A program made the position numbers and the translations under genes. Shown here piece after piece: positions 1 through 9,194 of a stretch of 10,249 nucleotides of DNA (position 1 is the stretch's first letter; every line of letters starts with the position of its first letter). Source of the stretch: Echinostoma caproni (taxonomy: Eukaryota > Platyhelminthes > Trematoda > Plagiorchiida > Echinostomatidae); assembly GCA_900618425.1 (NCBI GenBank), contig UZAN01042272.1, forward strand, positions 18,532-28,780, given 5' to 3'. The notes below the pieces were generated by a model. It saw only the letters and a list, made by a program, of their open reading frames with translations, had not been told where the DNA came from and ran no database searches.

Positions 1-45
1 TGAGTGCGTATACTGAAGGCAGTGCTTCATTGCGTAGTGCAACAA
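1..45 (-). CDS. HTT: Partial exon of the minus-strand huntingtin-like gene (5' part of exon, continues past window start)
   Basis: Reading the minus strand, a pyrimidine-rich tract (TTTTCTCTCTTGTCTGAG, AG at 47-46) forms a good 3' splice site. The following 45 bases are open in phase 0, which is the phase demanded by the donor at 1571-1572 of the previous exon. They encode LLHYAMKHCLQYTHS, an amphipathic, helix-like stretch with cysteine and histidine. By eye it can be placed on the huntingtin helix containing LLMCLIHIFKSG in the human protein, which lies downstream of the segment matched by the 8970-9194 exon, so the order is right. The exon is cut by the window edge, so its 3' end and length are unknown. 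Being only 15 codons, it rests mainly on the splice site, the phase and the order. The gene name is inferred from the neighbouring exon. Confidence 0.5.
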   Translation of the reverse strand, partial: MLHYAMKHCLQYTHS

Positions 46-1572
46 CTCAGACAAGAGAGAAAACTAGCACGAGGCCCGTGCAATTTTACAATCCACCTCT
101 TTTATTGTTCGTCGAACAAGAGTATGAGATATAACGAATTAGACCAATAAGTTGCAAGGGGTGCGGGGAAAATCCGAAAAACTCTCAAATGGATATCCCA
201 TTTAGGCAATACTTTCAATCTCTACTGATTTGGGTCAATATAACAACTCAACCGTAATGAAGTATAAGAGAACGAGTGAATTAGTGGTTGTCTCAGAGGT
301 ACTTGAATTTCAAAGATCAGAATTCAAACTCCCCATGCACAAAGCGAATACGCAAGGAATAGACAGTTACGAAGAATGACAGTAGACTTTGTTTGGGGAT
401 ATCTCTGCAGATTCACTAAGGAGAATGACGGCGGTGGGCGAAAGGACGAGTGAGAATCCGATGAAAAACTGTGCATGTCATTGTGAAAAAAGCTCGTGTC
501 TGTGCAATTCGAAGCACTCCACGAAATGGACAACACAAAACCTGTAGGAAAAAAGAGCAGTAAATCTGTCAATGAGGGAACGGAATTAGTGACAGAAATG
601 AGGGTTCAACTTGGTCTGCGCTAACAGATGTCACGGAGTAACCAGAAACCCAAGCATTAACGGTACCGTCAGCGCATACAACTTTGACAATGGGAAAAGT
701 AAGCGCATCGCTGACCTTCGTACTAATCTCGATGAAATGTCTATAAATGAAACACGAAGGGTTGAAACAGTGGGTTGTAGATGATGTGTTTGCAAAATAT
801 CCAGTTGGAAGTAAATCACCAGCTGGTAAGCGACAAAATGATACTGGACAAATAAAACAGTGCCACATGCACAAATCAAAGGATAATGGTCAAACGGCAT
901 AGTCACCAGTAGAGTATGTAATCTGGCCTGTGCGACTAAAGAAGTTCGAAATTAAAGCACCAGCGATAAAACATGACAGAATAATGGTCTCTTTTGATAG
1001 ATTTTTATCCACTGGAGTCAGATGCCATCAGATAAACTAATGACAGAAACAACAAAATCGTACTATTTCCTGCTAGAAGGGGGATGAATTTAACTTTTTT
1101 GTGCAAAGGAAAAAGTAATCAAGCCCTGCTGATATCACATCCGAATTGACCAATTGCACTGATCTGTGTCAAACATCTGATGAAAAAGAACAGCGTTCGA
1201 TCAGATAGATCACAAGCTCCAAAGTGGGAGGGGGGAGGCTCAGAGACACTCTATCAACAGCGGGAGTAGCTGGGCTAAATTTCATCACTTTCACAGCTTT
1301 GCGGAAGTTTTCATTCCGATGTCCTGATCAGGAATCAAAATTACAGTAACCGCTGGCTTCGAACAAACACGAACTGAACGAAACATGAAATGTGACAAAA
1401 TCCTCGACAGGATTACATTTAACTTATGTTATAATGGTGCTGCGACTGGACTCGATCACACAAAATTCAACGGGGATCCGTTGCAGCACCGGACCGGAGA
1501 AAATGAAAATCGATGAAGATTCTGGTAAAACTAACGTAAATGGCGACATTGAACTATATAACCAAGACTTAC
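46..1572 (-). other. Intron (about 1.5 kb) between the 654-bp exon and the left-edge exon
   Basis: It is bounded by a strong donor (TCG|GTAAGTCTT, GT at 1572-1571) and the pyrimidine-rich acceptor ending at 46, both read on the minus strand. It has scattered stops in all frames. The longest minus-strand frames (324-572, 569-874, 631-906) have no acceptor and donor pair that fits the phase 0 needed between the flanking exons, so I do not call them exons. A perfect 12-bp palindrome (TCCTGATCAGGA) lies at 1322-1333. A minus-strand AATAAA lies near 108-113, but it sits just upstream of the acceptor and looks incidental. If the donor at 1572 is not used, the frame runs 13 codons into this intron and stops at 1531-1533. 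Confidence 0.55.
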
Positions 1573-2226
1573 CGAACCAGACAATCGAACAGACTTGTCC
1601 TGTGCATTTGAAACCGAATGATTTGATACATCCTGTTTGACCGCTTCAGAAGAAGTGAACACAGCGTCCGATGGTATGGTTGTAGCTTGCGAAGCTACTG
1701 GACTATTAGGGACAAGTGAAGTGCCTGCAGAGTTCAAATAAATATTCCAATTAAGAAAACTGGGTGCATTTCCGGTTATAGATGCTTCGTCTGACGTGCT
1801 GTCGCGTTTGCGAGTGGATATTTGGGCTTTTGATAGACTGAGTTGATTTTTAACACCAATGGGCCGAACAGAAAGCCGACACCAACCCGAATCAATGGCT
1901 GGTGTGAGGAATTGACGAATAGAGTCTACCGTGATCAGGGCATCCACGGGTTCACGGTTAGCATTCACAATATTTGGATTCGGATGGTCTTTGGCTGAAC
2001 TCGGTCGACTCGATATACCACTGTCCAAACTAATCGGTTCTTCGGAAGCATGCTCCACAGGGATGGGATTATCTGAAGGATAGGAGTCCTCGGGGAGAAG
2101 AAGTGGTAATAACAAATCCAAGGATTCAGTCAGCCGCGGTTCCCATGTTTTCGATTCTCCAGCTGCTTCCGATGAACCATTTACCGGACTGTCTTCCACT
2201 TCTTCTGCTAGGATTCGATCGCCAAC
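1573..2226 (-). CDS. HTT: Internal 654-bp exon of a probable huntingtin homologue, mostly a serine-rich disordered segment
   Basis: The acceptor CATCTTTTGCTTAG lies just above 2226 and is preceded by a long pyrimidine tract. The donor is GTAAGT at 1572-1567. The 218 codons are open in phase 0 at both ends, and an in-frame TAG lies immediately before the exon, inside the acceptor. Residues 1-12 (VGDRILAEEVED) complete the hydrophobic helix begun in the upstream exon. Residues 35-45 (SLDLLLPLLLP) are a short hydrophobic segment and 95-111 another amphipathic one. The rest is low in hydrophobics, with about 37 serines in 218 residues and many Asn, Pro and Asp residues, as expected of a disordered linker. 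Residues 68-73 are DSGISS (2008-2025), a match to the DSGxxS beta-TrCP phosphodegron pattern. STRKRDSTSDEAS at 137-149 joins a basic patch to acidic, CK2-like serine sites. Human huntingtin has only a short loop here, so most of this exon would be lineage-specific. It is coding with fair certainty; the family name comes from the adjoining exon. Confidence 0.72.
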
Positions 2227-2364
2227 CTAAGCAAAAGATGGAGAAAAACATGTTAGGGCTATAACCACTCCCGATTAAAGTTAAATTATTGAAGAGAAGG
2301 AATGCAAAACAAGAAGTATCATAGGTATTAATCTCTCATTCCGATTGTTCGATTAAACATAACG

Positions 2365-2380
2365 ATATATATATATATAT
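2365..2380. repeat. (AT)8 microsatellite
   Basis: Sixteen bases of perfect AT dinucleotide repeat lie inside the large intron, about 140 bp downstream (in transcription, upstream) of the 654-bp exon's acceptor. Such runs are common polymorphic markers in animal introns. Confidence 0.9.
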
Positions 2381-3144
2381 GTAATAGGCAACTTAGAAAA
2401 CTTCACAGACACCCTGGTCCATACCACAGCTACTTCATCCGAAACTTGTTCTATGTGCTTTCCCAAGTCATAATACTGAACTCTTTGGTACTCCTAACTG
2501 AGTGGCCTTGAGACCCACTAATTCTACAGTTCATCACACATTGATGCACAACAAAACACTGTAGAGCATCGCCAAAGAAATCCTGAATACATCGGGCTCA
2601 GTTTGAGTCTGTATATTTTTAACCTGGTAAACAATGTCCGCAGATAGTGCCATCAACTTATATGTGATCGGACTCGATGAGAAGACATACGATTGAAGGT
2701 AAGCGCTCGGAGGCGCATCACCTAATAAACTGCATTAAGCTGCAGAAGCACTCTTGAATGGCGCTGCGGACTCATACCAGCTGGAAAAAAAAACGATTTC
2801 TAAGTAAGTGAAATTCGGCACTAAATCGGAACAATTAACACACTGTGGATTGCACGCATTGCGGAAATACCGACCCTACAATAACCGTTACTAATCACAA
2901 ACTGAACACTAGATCACTATGGTCATGCATGGATAAGGCAGTAACAACGCCTTCGTTGGGATCAAAAATCAGTTCGAACTTGGTGACATTTCTAAATGAA
3001 GTGAGTGGAAGGATAGTTGAGTTCGGGCGAGTTTTCTCCGGAGAAGCGAACCACGCAGCGAAATGGTTCCTTATTATGCTCCAGCAGATCATATTTATGA
3101 TTGAGCCATGATTAAGTTCAAAGGTCATTCATTCCAGGAGAAGG

Positions 3145-3160
3145 GGTGGTGGTGGTGGTG
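3145..3160. repeat. (GGT)5 trinucleotide microsatellite
   Basis: Five perfect GGT units plus one base follow a GG-rich lead at 3143-3146. It lies in the large intron with no supported open gene across it. Confidence 0.85.
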
Positions 3161-3320
3161 AATTATTCCGGGAGGCTCATCGAACTATGCTTGGATTGAT
3201 GAAGTGTCCACAACAGAAGGAAAAATTGAAAATAATTCATCAAGAACAATTATATGTTCTCCAAAGGTTGCTGTTAAGTTGGAAATGGATAAACTCAAAC
3301 TATTGTCTTAATAAAACTGT

Positions 3321-3347
3321 TCCCCCTGAAGAAGGCCTTCAGGGGGA
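3321..3347. repeat. Perfect 11-bp inverted repeat (hairpin) with 5-nt loop
   Basis: TCCCCCTGAAG at 3321-3331 is the exact reverse complement of CTTCAGGGGGA at 3337-3347, separated by AAGGC. A plus-strand AATAAA lies six bases upstream (3310-3315). The stem is GC-rich and would be stable as RNA or cruciform DNA. Its function is unknown; it may be a fragment of a retroelement 3' end. Confidence 0.8.
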
Positions 3348-4520
3348 TGCAAACGGCTTTCTATTCAACACCCAAAAAGTATCTACGAGACTGAATTTTT
3401 ATTAGTGAATTAAACACAAGGTGTGTTGCAATCTCATTGTATGATGTCCAGAAGATGGGGCCCTAGGACCCAAGGGACCCCAGTTGGGACCATAACTGAT
3501 GCACGTATCCAATGATGAATCAATAAGTACTAAATTCTCGTAAATATGCTACTAGAATTGAGACACACCCACGCGCCGAAAGAAGTCTCGATGATTAGGT
3601 AAGAACAAAAATACCGGAAAAGAGCTTTCCAACTTCGATAGATGGCCGGGAAAATATATTTCTGCTGAAAAAAACCGGAGAAGTTAAATAACTAAGTGCA
3701 AATGAATATGCAACTAGAGTACAACCCAAAGGCAGCTCATTAACTAGCCATAAATACTTAACGGGGGGTAAGTAGCTAAGGAGTGAACACACAAACATTT
3801 ATGACGTATCAGCTTCGTCGCAATAGCGTCTAACGCCACGGCAATCGCATCCTATCCCGATGCTCCGTCGTTCACCAATATAGTTGATAGCAGTGAGGTT
3901 GTCGCTTCTCATTACCGAACAGTGGCTATTCGTGAGTTCCTTCGATTGTTCATCGCACTGAGACTTGAAAACTGATTTACGTACAACGTAAAATAATCAC
4001 TCGAAACGTAAAAAAAAAAGATCAAGCAATCAATGCATTACTGAATTTAGCGAGGCTTTAGTATGATGAGAAGTGTCTGTAGTGAAGTAGTGAAGATGAA
4101 GAATAACAGCTCGTTTACGGAAACTAGAAACCTATGTTATCCAATTTGTACGAGTGGAACACGAAGCACGATGGTGAGCTAGGCGACAACAAAGCTGATT
4201 ACCACCAAAGTTGAGTGAAGACAGAGCGGTTCGAAGTTCGGAGCTGTTGAAACAACGTATTCAACTGAAGGAGAACCGATGCATTCAAATATTTCAGGCC
4301 CGATCAATCCCAATCACTTATGTTTTGGGCCACCAACAATAAAAGAAAAATATTTAATAAGCTGCAGGAAATTCACAACGGCAATCATTAAAACAGACGA
4401 TACATGTGGCGTGGCGAAAAACAACGTCAAGAAGATACAATTCAACCGAGTCATGATCCCATAGGCTAGGGTTGAGATGAGCTATATGGTGTAAATGGAA
4501 AATGAAAAACAGTCTGATCA

Positions 4521-4670
4521 GCTACCCAGTGGTCGAGTGAGTAGCATGCTCGTGGTGTGTGTGAGGTCCCGGATTTGATCCCCATTTGGGTCAATGGATT
4601 CGCAACACAGGTCGGAACAGTTGGTCCGCCCTCTCTAGCTTTCTAGTTCACGCTTCATTCACTCTATACA
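4521..4670 (+). mobile_element. Degenerate tRNA-derived SINE-like element, plus orientation
   Basis: A pol III A-box-like sequence (TGGTCGAGTGA, 4530-4540) resembles the tRNA A box TGGCNNAGTGG. A B-box-like sequence (GGATTTGATCC, 4571-4581) resembles GGTTCGANNCC. The two are about 30 bp apart, the spacing of a tRNA head. The tRNA arms do not pair properly, so this is not a working tRNA gene. A unique-looking body (from about 4582, through GGGTCAATGG and the pyrimidine-rich CCGCCCTCTCTAGC) follows in the position expected of a SINE tail region. The outer ends are estimates; I see no clear target-site duplication. Confidence 0.5.
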
Positions 4671-6784
4671 CGACGATTGACCTCTCTGAAAATGATGCAA
4701 TCATTCGAAACCTTGGTCGATAGCGAAAAGGTGACGTGGCCGATACACTTCATTTTGAAGACTATTTAAAACTGGCAGAAATAGCTAGTTTTCTCGGAAA
4801 ATCATAGGTGTGTATCTGTTGAACGTCAGTAGCAGTTCCAAAAACGCGATTATTGAAATCAGTACAGCTTAACGAAAGAATGCAAACGATGTGTATTAGG
4901 TGAAATGTGCTTGATTTCCGATTCCCCAACTTCTCAAACGAGTTAGGATACCATATTCACGAAGACTCTATTAACAATGCCTACGAGACAGTTTTAGCAA
5001 CAAGCATAAATAACCGCAATATGAATTCACTGCTCTATGAAAAATGAGGCAGGTAATTTGGGGACATAAAACGTCATCTTTAGAAGGGGCAGATAAGGAA
5101 TTCCTGTGTCTTGACTTAATTCAAACCCAGTAATTGTGCGAAAGAAAAGCGCATCGAGTTCGTCCATATTTGATGCAACTATGAGCTAGTTACATGCAGT
5201 TCTGTATCATGGTAAAAGTGCACGACGAATTCTCGTCATGACACTACAGATGCACCGCCGTAGTTTGACATAAAAACCAAAACTGTCGCTTTCAAGCAAC
5301 GGAGCTCACGGTTCATTACACGACGGATTCATCACATATAATCAAATCAAAATCTACCGTTACTCTCAAAAAACCGAATGAGTTTTCTATGACAATAGTA
5401 AGTACACTCTAAAGGGTCGCATAGAATTTCAGGTGAAAAGTTTACAAGCATCACTTAAAAAGAGCGATTTGTGGAACATCGACTGATGACGGATCGTTGC
5501 CTAAATCCAATGAACAACACAGGGAGCCAATGGAGGCAGCACAGTAGCTTATATCGTCCGTTTAGGAGCAAGTCTACTGAGATAAACAGTGACCTGAATA
5601 GCTAGCTGTAGGACAGAGACCTGAGACCATAACGGTACTGAACTTGTCTGGCCAATGGAAACGCCCTTCTTCCACCTCAATCACGTACTCGATGAAACGA
5701 GCATTCATCGAGGTGTTTGAGAGTAGACAAAATGATGACCTTATGCGCGCGCGTGCGTCTTATCACAAAACTAATCTAGTCATTAACAAAACGGCTCATC
5801 AAATGACAAAAACACTATGGCGCTAGGTGCATCTTGGCAAATGGATTCCTCAGGTCACGAACGATGGGCGACATGAGTCCATAGTAAGTACATCCTATTT
5901 CTTATGTAAGGATTCCTAAAGTTCGTGTCGATCGCCTCTTGAAATCAAATATTCGTTTCATTACTGTACTAACCTGACGGTAAAATCGTTTGCTGTTCTG
6001 CTGAGGGAGTGAAAATCATAAGATTCGCATCAGATGACTAGAGTGACACTCCGATCATTTGTAAAACGGCTTCAACCGTGCAATGGTGGAGCCCTATCCA
6101 CTAAATAATAAACTGGCCACGTTCAAACTCCTTCCAACCATCCCTGGCCTCAGTGAATAATGCCCTTTGAGAAATTTACCGAAAACATATGCGGTTCGTT
6201 GAGAACCAGTATCAACAGTTGAGGTCATTCTCAACAGAGTTTACGAGCAACATATTCCCCGGACGAGTACTGCGGTTCGAAAATATTGATGACCAGAAAC
6301 CGCAAGATATTTTTGATCGTTTGTACCCAATGAACACGTTTCAGAACAACGAAAGTAAGAATTTCGGACCACGGTTTTCCACGGGAAAACGAATAACGCA
6401 TACCCATCTACGATGACCCAGAGAGCCGAGGAGGCTAATCCTGATCACCGTGAACGTCACACGATGTTCATCCGACATGGGAGATGAAACAAAAATTATC
6501 AACTGGCTCTTTTGGCGTACAAATGTAACATGTAGAAAGGAACGGCTCATTCCTCATAAATGCAGTTCACATTTGGTACGTTAGGTTATCACTTCATCTG
6601 CCTCAGGTTTGAAACTTTACTGGATCGTCCCTGGTTCCTACATCCTACATCGAGCCGTTGAGATATTGCATGCTTGGAACAAGCACCTGCAATCAGTGAT
6701 AAATAAAAAATATGTTTCCAAGGACAGCTAAGTGCGGTTAGTCCAATTCAAAGTTACTTTTAGATTGAGAGAAAACCAACTAAG

Positions 6785-6935
6785 TGGGCATTTAAATTCC
6801 ATGGAAATGTTTGTGACAACCGGCCCATTTAGGATGGGTTACCAGTGCGTACTTTTTCTGTCCCTGCCAGGACTCGAACCGCGAACCTTCGGGTTGGGAT
6901 TTCAAATTTTTACCTCTGAGCTGCACAGTGCCTGG
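6785..6935 (-). mobile_element. tRNA-derived SINE-like element, minus orientation
   Basis: On the minus strand, CAGCTCAGAGG (6923-6913) matches a tRNA A box. GGTTCGAGTCC (6880-6870) is an exact match to the B-box consensus GGTTCGANNCC, with normal tRNA spacing of about 32 bp. Acceptor and T stems do not pair, which argues against a functional tRNA. The sequence downstream of the head (lower coordinates) contains a small CCCAT/ATGGG hairpin (6824-6838) and the palindrome TTCCATGGAA, and may be the SINE body. Borders are approximate. It shares little with the element near 4521, so it may be a different family. Confidence 0.55.
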
Positions 6936-7462
6936 TACCAATGAAAAACCGTATGGGCTCATCCAAACATTCGCCGTCTAAATTGAATAAGTCGGCTTGT
7001 GAAAGACGTGTATAAGTTCCAAGGCCCAGCGTGAAACGAAGAAAAAGTGGTTAACTACGAAACACTTTAAACATGTGGCAAATTGTAGTGAGTGAGCAAA
7101 GGTAATTCCCACAACCCCTTGCGTTAATTGATATGAGAGGAGTGAGGAAAAGTGCCATTCCCGTAAAACGATACTGGTCAGTGTAGTTCTGAAGAACTTC
7201 CAGAAAAAATAAAAATACGTGGACTTCACAGGTTCATGCAAACGGCCGATGCCATTCACGACAAAACGGTGTGTATGTGTGAAGAGTAAGAGGGAGAATT
7301 CCGGAAACCGCAACAGTCCAAACCATGATCGATCACTGGGGCGTACCCTAGGGGATAATGGGCACATATACGCATGCCAACGAACACACCGACACACAAC
7401 GGTTAATGCGAAAACATAAACAACCATGTTAGCGCTCTCTCTCACTCCACCCTCAATTGAAG

Positions 7463-7706
7463 ATCATCCGTCGCGTGACGGAAGAAACTGTGGTCAACAG
7501 AAAAGGAAAATAAATTTAGGGACTGAACAAGCATTCTATAGATTGAAGCAGGAAAGTGGGCGGGAAATAGATCGATCGCAGATTGAACGGGCCTTGTGGC
7601 TACATGTGCTGGAGCGGTTATGGCATACAGAACATGATAGAGAGATTCGATCGGATCCGACAACCGGAAGTTGTAAGTGGAGTTTAGTGACTTCAATCTC
7701 AACCAG
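7463..7706 (+). other. Weak candidate exon on the plus strand, inside the large intron
   Basis: A pyrimidine-rich stretch (CTCTCTCTCACTCCACC, 7435-7451) leads to an AG at 7461-7462. An open frame then runs to a donor-like AACCAG|GTAACG at 7706/7707. The frame encodes a charged, helix-like segment including EQAFYRLKQE and IERALWLHVLERLWH, which looks more protein-like than the neighbouring chance frames. The opposite strand is also open here, however, and no second exon, start context or recognisable domain was found. It could be a fragment of a mobile element, a nested gene or chance. Confidence 0.15.
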
Positions 7707-8714
7707 GTAACGAATGCGTAGGGGGTGGGGTGAGGCGATGAACGATTGACATCGATAGTTGGGATTCAATCGAGTAGTGCAAAAGCATAGATATGTGGTT
7801 TTAGCTAGATTTCTTCAAGGGGGAAAATACGAAGAACGGATTTCTTCGCGATGTGCGCAAACACTATCTTTTCTGCAAAATGATCTATCCGAGTTGTAGG
7901 ATAAAAATTTCGAACGTAAGAAGGAAGTATAGCCGGTCGTCGCGTAGTATGTTTTACTCAGGACATATAATACATGTGAGAATAATCTAGGCACAAGGAT
8001 TGGATGTGCGAAACACATGAATTCCTTTTCCGTATAACCTTCAAGATGAGGGAGATGGACAAAGTGGGCGCGAAAAGAATAGTCCATAATAGTGAGCATC
8101 ACTTCACAGGAGGTAGAAATGTGCCAAGTGCCGGCATCTACGTGTGTAAACCTGGATCCCAATGTGGTAGTCCGATTCGGATCCCGTAGAAAGACACAAG
8201 TAGCAAGTTATCAAATGTGCTTAGGAGATGCGACATTATACATTTTCCGGTGGCGAACCACAGCTCAACAAACTGAAGTGACCAGATGAATAACAGGGGA
8301 TCGGAGCGGATAAGCTCCGTTCTTTTACTTTTGTCCAGTTGAGTACAGTTAAGCAAATATTCTTCAAAAGAAGGAGAGCAATAAGTCTTGTATGATGGAT
8401 GCGGGAAAGTGAACAATGGAAGAGGGATTCGGCAATAAGAAGTCGGGGTGATGTGATGAGTAACACCGCTTGGCTACCACTAAACACGATCGACGGATGA
8501 AAAAGGTGATCCTGTGCTAAGATATTCATAGATTATAAGGAAATTGATATATTGGCAGAAAACGTCAAGGGAAAAGTAGTGCTTGGGGCGTATCACATGG
8601 ATACCGCTATCAAAGGAAAGGTAGATGGATAGTCTTGCATAAGAAACAGCTCTTTTGGAAACGAAAGTTTCATCACCATTAGTCAGCGTTCAAGCAAAGT
8701 AAGATTTTCAACAN

Positions 8715-8718
8715 NNNC
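8715..8718. other. Assembly gap or ambiguous bases (4 N)
   Basis: Four consecutive N at 8715-8718 lie within the large intron, about 250 bp from the 225-bp exon. This is an assembly or sequencing artefact and does not break any coding sequence identified here. Confidence 0.97.
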
Positions 8719-8969
8719 TTCCCATGGAGTAACACAGCTAAATATCTAGAGTTAAATCGGATCTCGATCGCTGGAACCAAAGTTGATCACAACCACCCGA
8801 GGGTCATCAAATTTAACAGGACCTAGGGTTTCATTTTATCAGAAAATAAAATATAAGAATTGTGAAAGACACAAGGTTGGTTTTGTCTATTTAACTCAGT
8901 TTCGTATATAGAGTGGCATTTTAAACCATAGTAGCACATTTATAAACGAGTAATAAAGACTACACTTAC

Positions 8970-9194
8970 TAGTTTCACTCCAGATACAACGAACTCAATC
9001 CAGGCTTCCGGAATACGACCAGCGGTGCGAGCCTGTCCGTCGTCCAGATCAGAATCTGCATTGACAGAAATTGGAGTCTGAACGAAGCTCTCCAAAAGCA
9101 TTCGCACTTGACGTGAGTTCAAACCAACTAAATCAACTGTCACGTTGTACAAGCTTTCCACGGAGCTCACATCAGCAAGCATAAGCTCAGCGGC
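8970..9194 (-). CDS. HTT: Internal 225-bp exon of a probable huntingtin homologue (HEAT-repeat helices)
   Basis: The acceptor TCATCATTTTCCTCACAG has AG at 9196-9195 and a long pyrimidine tract. The donor is CTA|GTAAGTGTAG, with GT at 8969-8968. The exon gives 75 codons, phase 0 at both ends. Residues 1-40 form amphipathic helices. By eye they align with human huntingtin around EALGVLNTLFEIL and PVDMLLRSMFVTP: here VESLYNVTVDLVG, then VRMLLESFVQTP, with V, MLL, S and TP conserved. A short polar loop with an acidic DLDDGQ run (residues 49-54) follows, then AWIEFVVSGVKL at 64-75, matching the human LWISGILAILRVL helix. Huntingtin is a large HEAT-repeat scaffold acting in vesicle transport, autophagy and HAP40 binding; this segment would lie near the end of its amino-terminal HEAT domain. 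The comparison is from memory, not a search, and another HEAT scaffold protein is possible. Coding status is well supported; family identity is moderate. Confidence 0.78.

Larger units (their letters stand above)
2227..8969 (-). other. Large intron (about 6.7 kb) of the minus-strand gene
   Basis: It is bounded on the minus strand by donor CTA|GTAAGTGTAG (GT at 8969-8968) and acceptor TTTTGCTTAG (AG at 2228-2227). Because both flanking exons are phase 0, splicing across it keeps the frame (VKL|VGD). The interior is stop-rich. It holds two tRNA-like SINE fragments, (AT)8 and (GGT)5 microsatellites, a hairpin at 3321-3347, a run of ten A at 4010-4019, an 8-bp tandem near 4082-4097, an alternating GC-rich tract at 5743-5758 and an N gap at 8715-8718. 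The remaining stretches (2401-3120, 3400-4500, 4700-6700, 7710-8700) show no gene, RNA or repeat I can recognise. A small skipped exon cannot be excluded. Confidence 0.6.

Noticed and set aside
569..906. Two overlapping minus-strand open frames, one preceded by a good-looking acceptor (TTTCATTTATAG, AG at 742-741)
   Set aside because: The flanking exons require a phase 0 entry. In phase 0 this acceptor leads to a stop after five codons, and the open frames have no matching acceptor and donor pair or recognisable motif.
1392..1640. Plus-strand 82-codon frame over the end of the 654-bp exon
   Set aside because: It is the antisense shadow of the well-supported minus-strand exon, with no independent signals.
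2190..2226. GDRILAEEV at the start of the 654-bp exon, resembling the PDZ-domain GDRILAVNG motif
   Set aside because: No GLGF loop, no following beta strand or helix pattern of a PDZ domain is present on either side; the sequence fits the end of a hydrophobic HEAT helix better.
4220..4245. GGTTCGAAGTTC, resembling a pol III B box
   Set aside because: No A box at tRNA spacing upstream and no cloverleaf potential.
5484..5512. CTGATGA followed by GGATCGTTGCC and AAA, resembling a hammerhead ribozyme core
   Set aside because: The required GAAA core partner is not present (TAAA instead) and the flanking stems I and III do not form.
5644..5826. Plus-strand 60-codon frame considered as a reverse-transcriptase fragment
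   Set aside because: No catalytic motif or recognisable retroelement domain; too short and with no supporting repeat structure.
7815..8529. Several overlapping open frames on both strands (7815-8162, 8004-8289, 8138-8529)
   Set aside because: They lie in mutually conflicting frames, have no recognisable motif and no convincing splice-site pair; they are best explained as chance frames in intron DNA.
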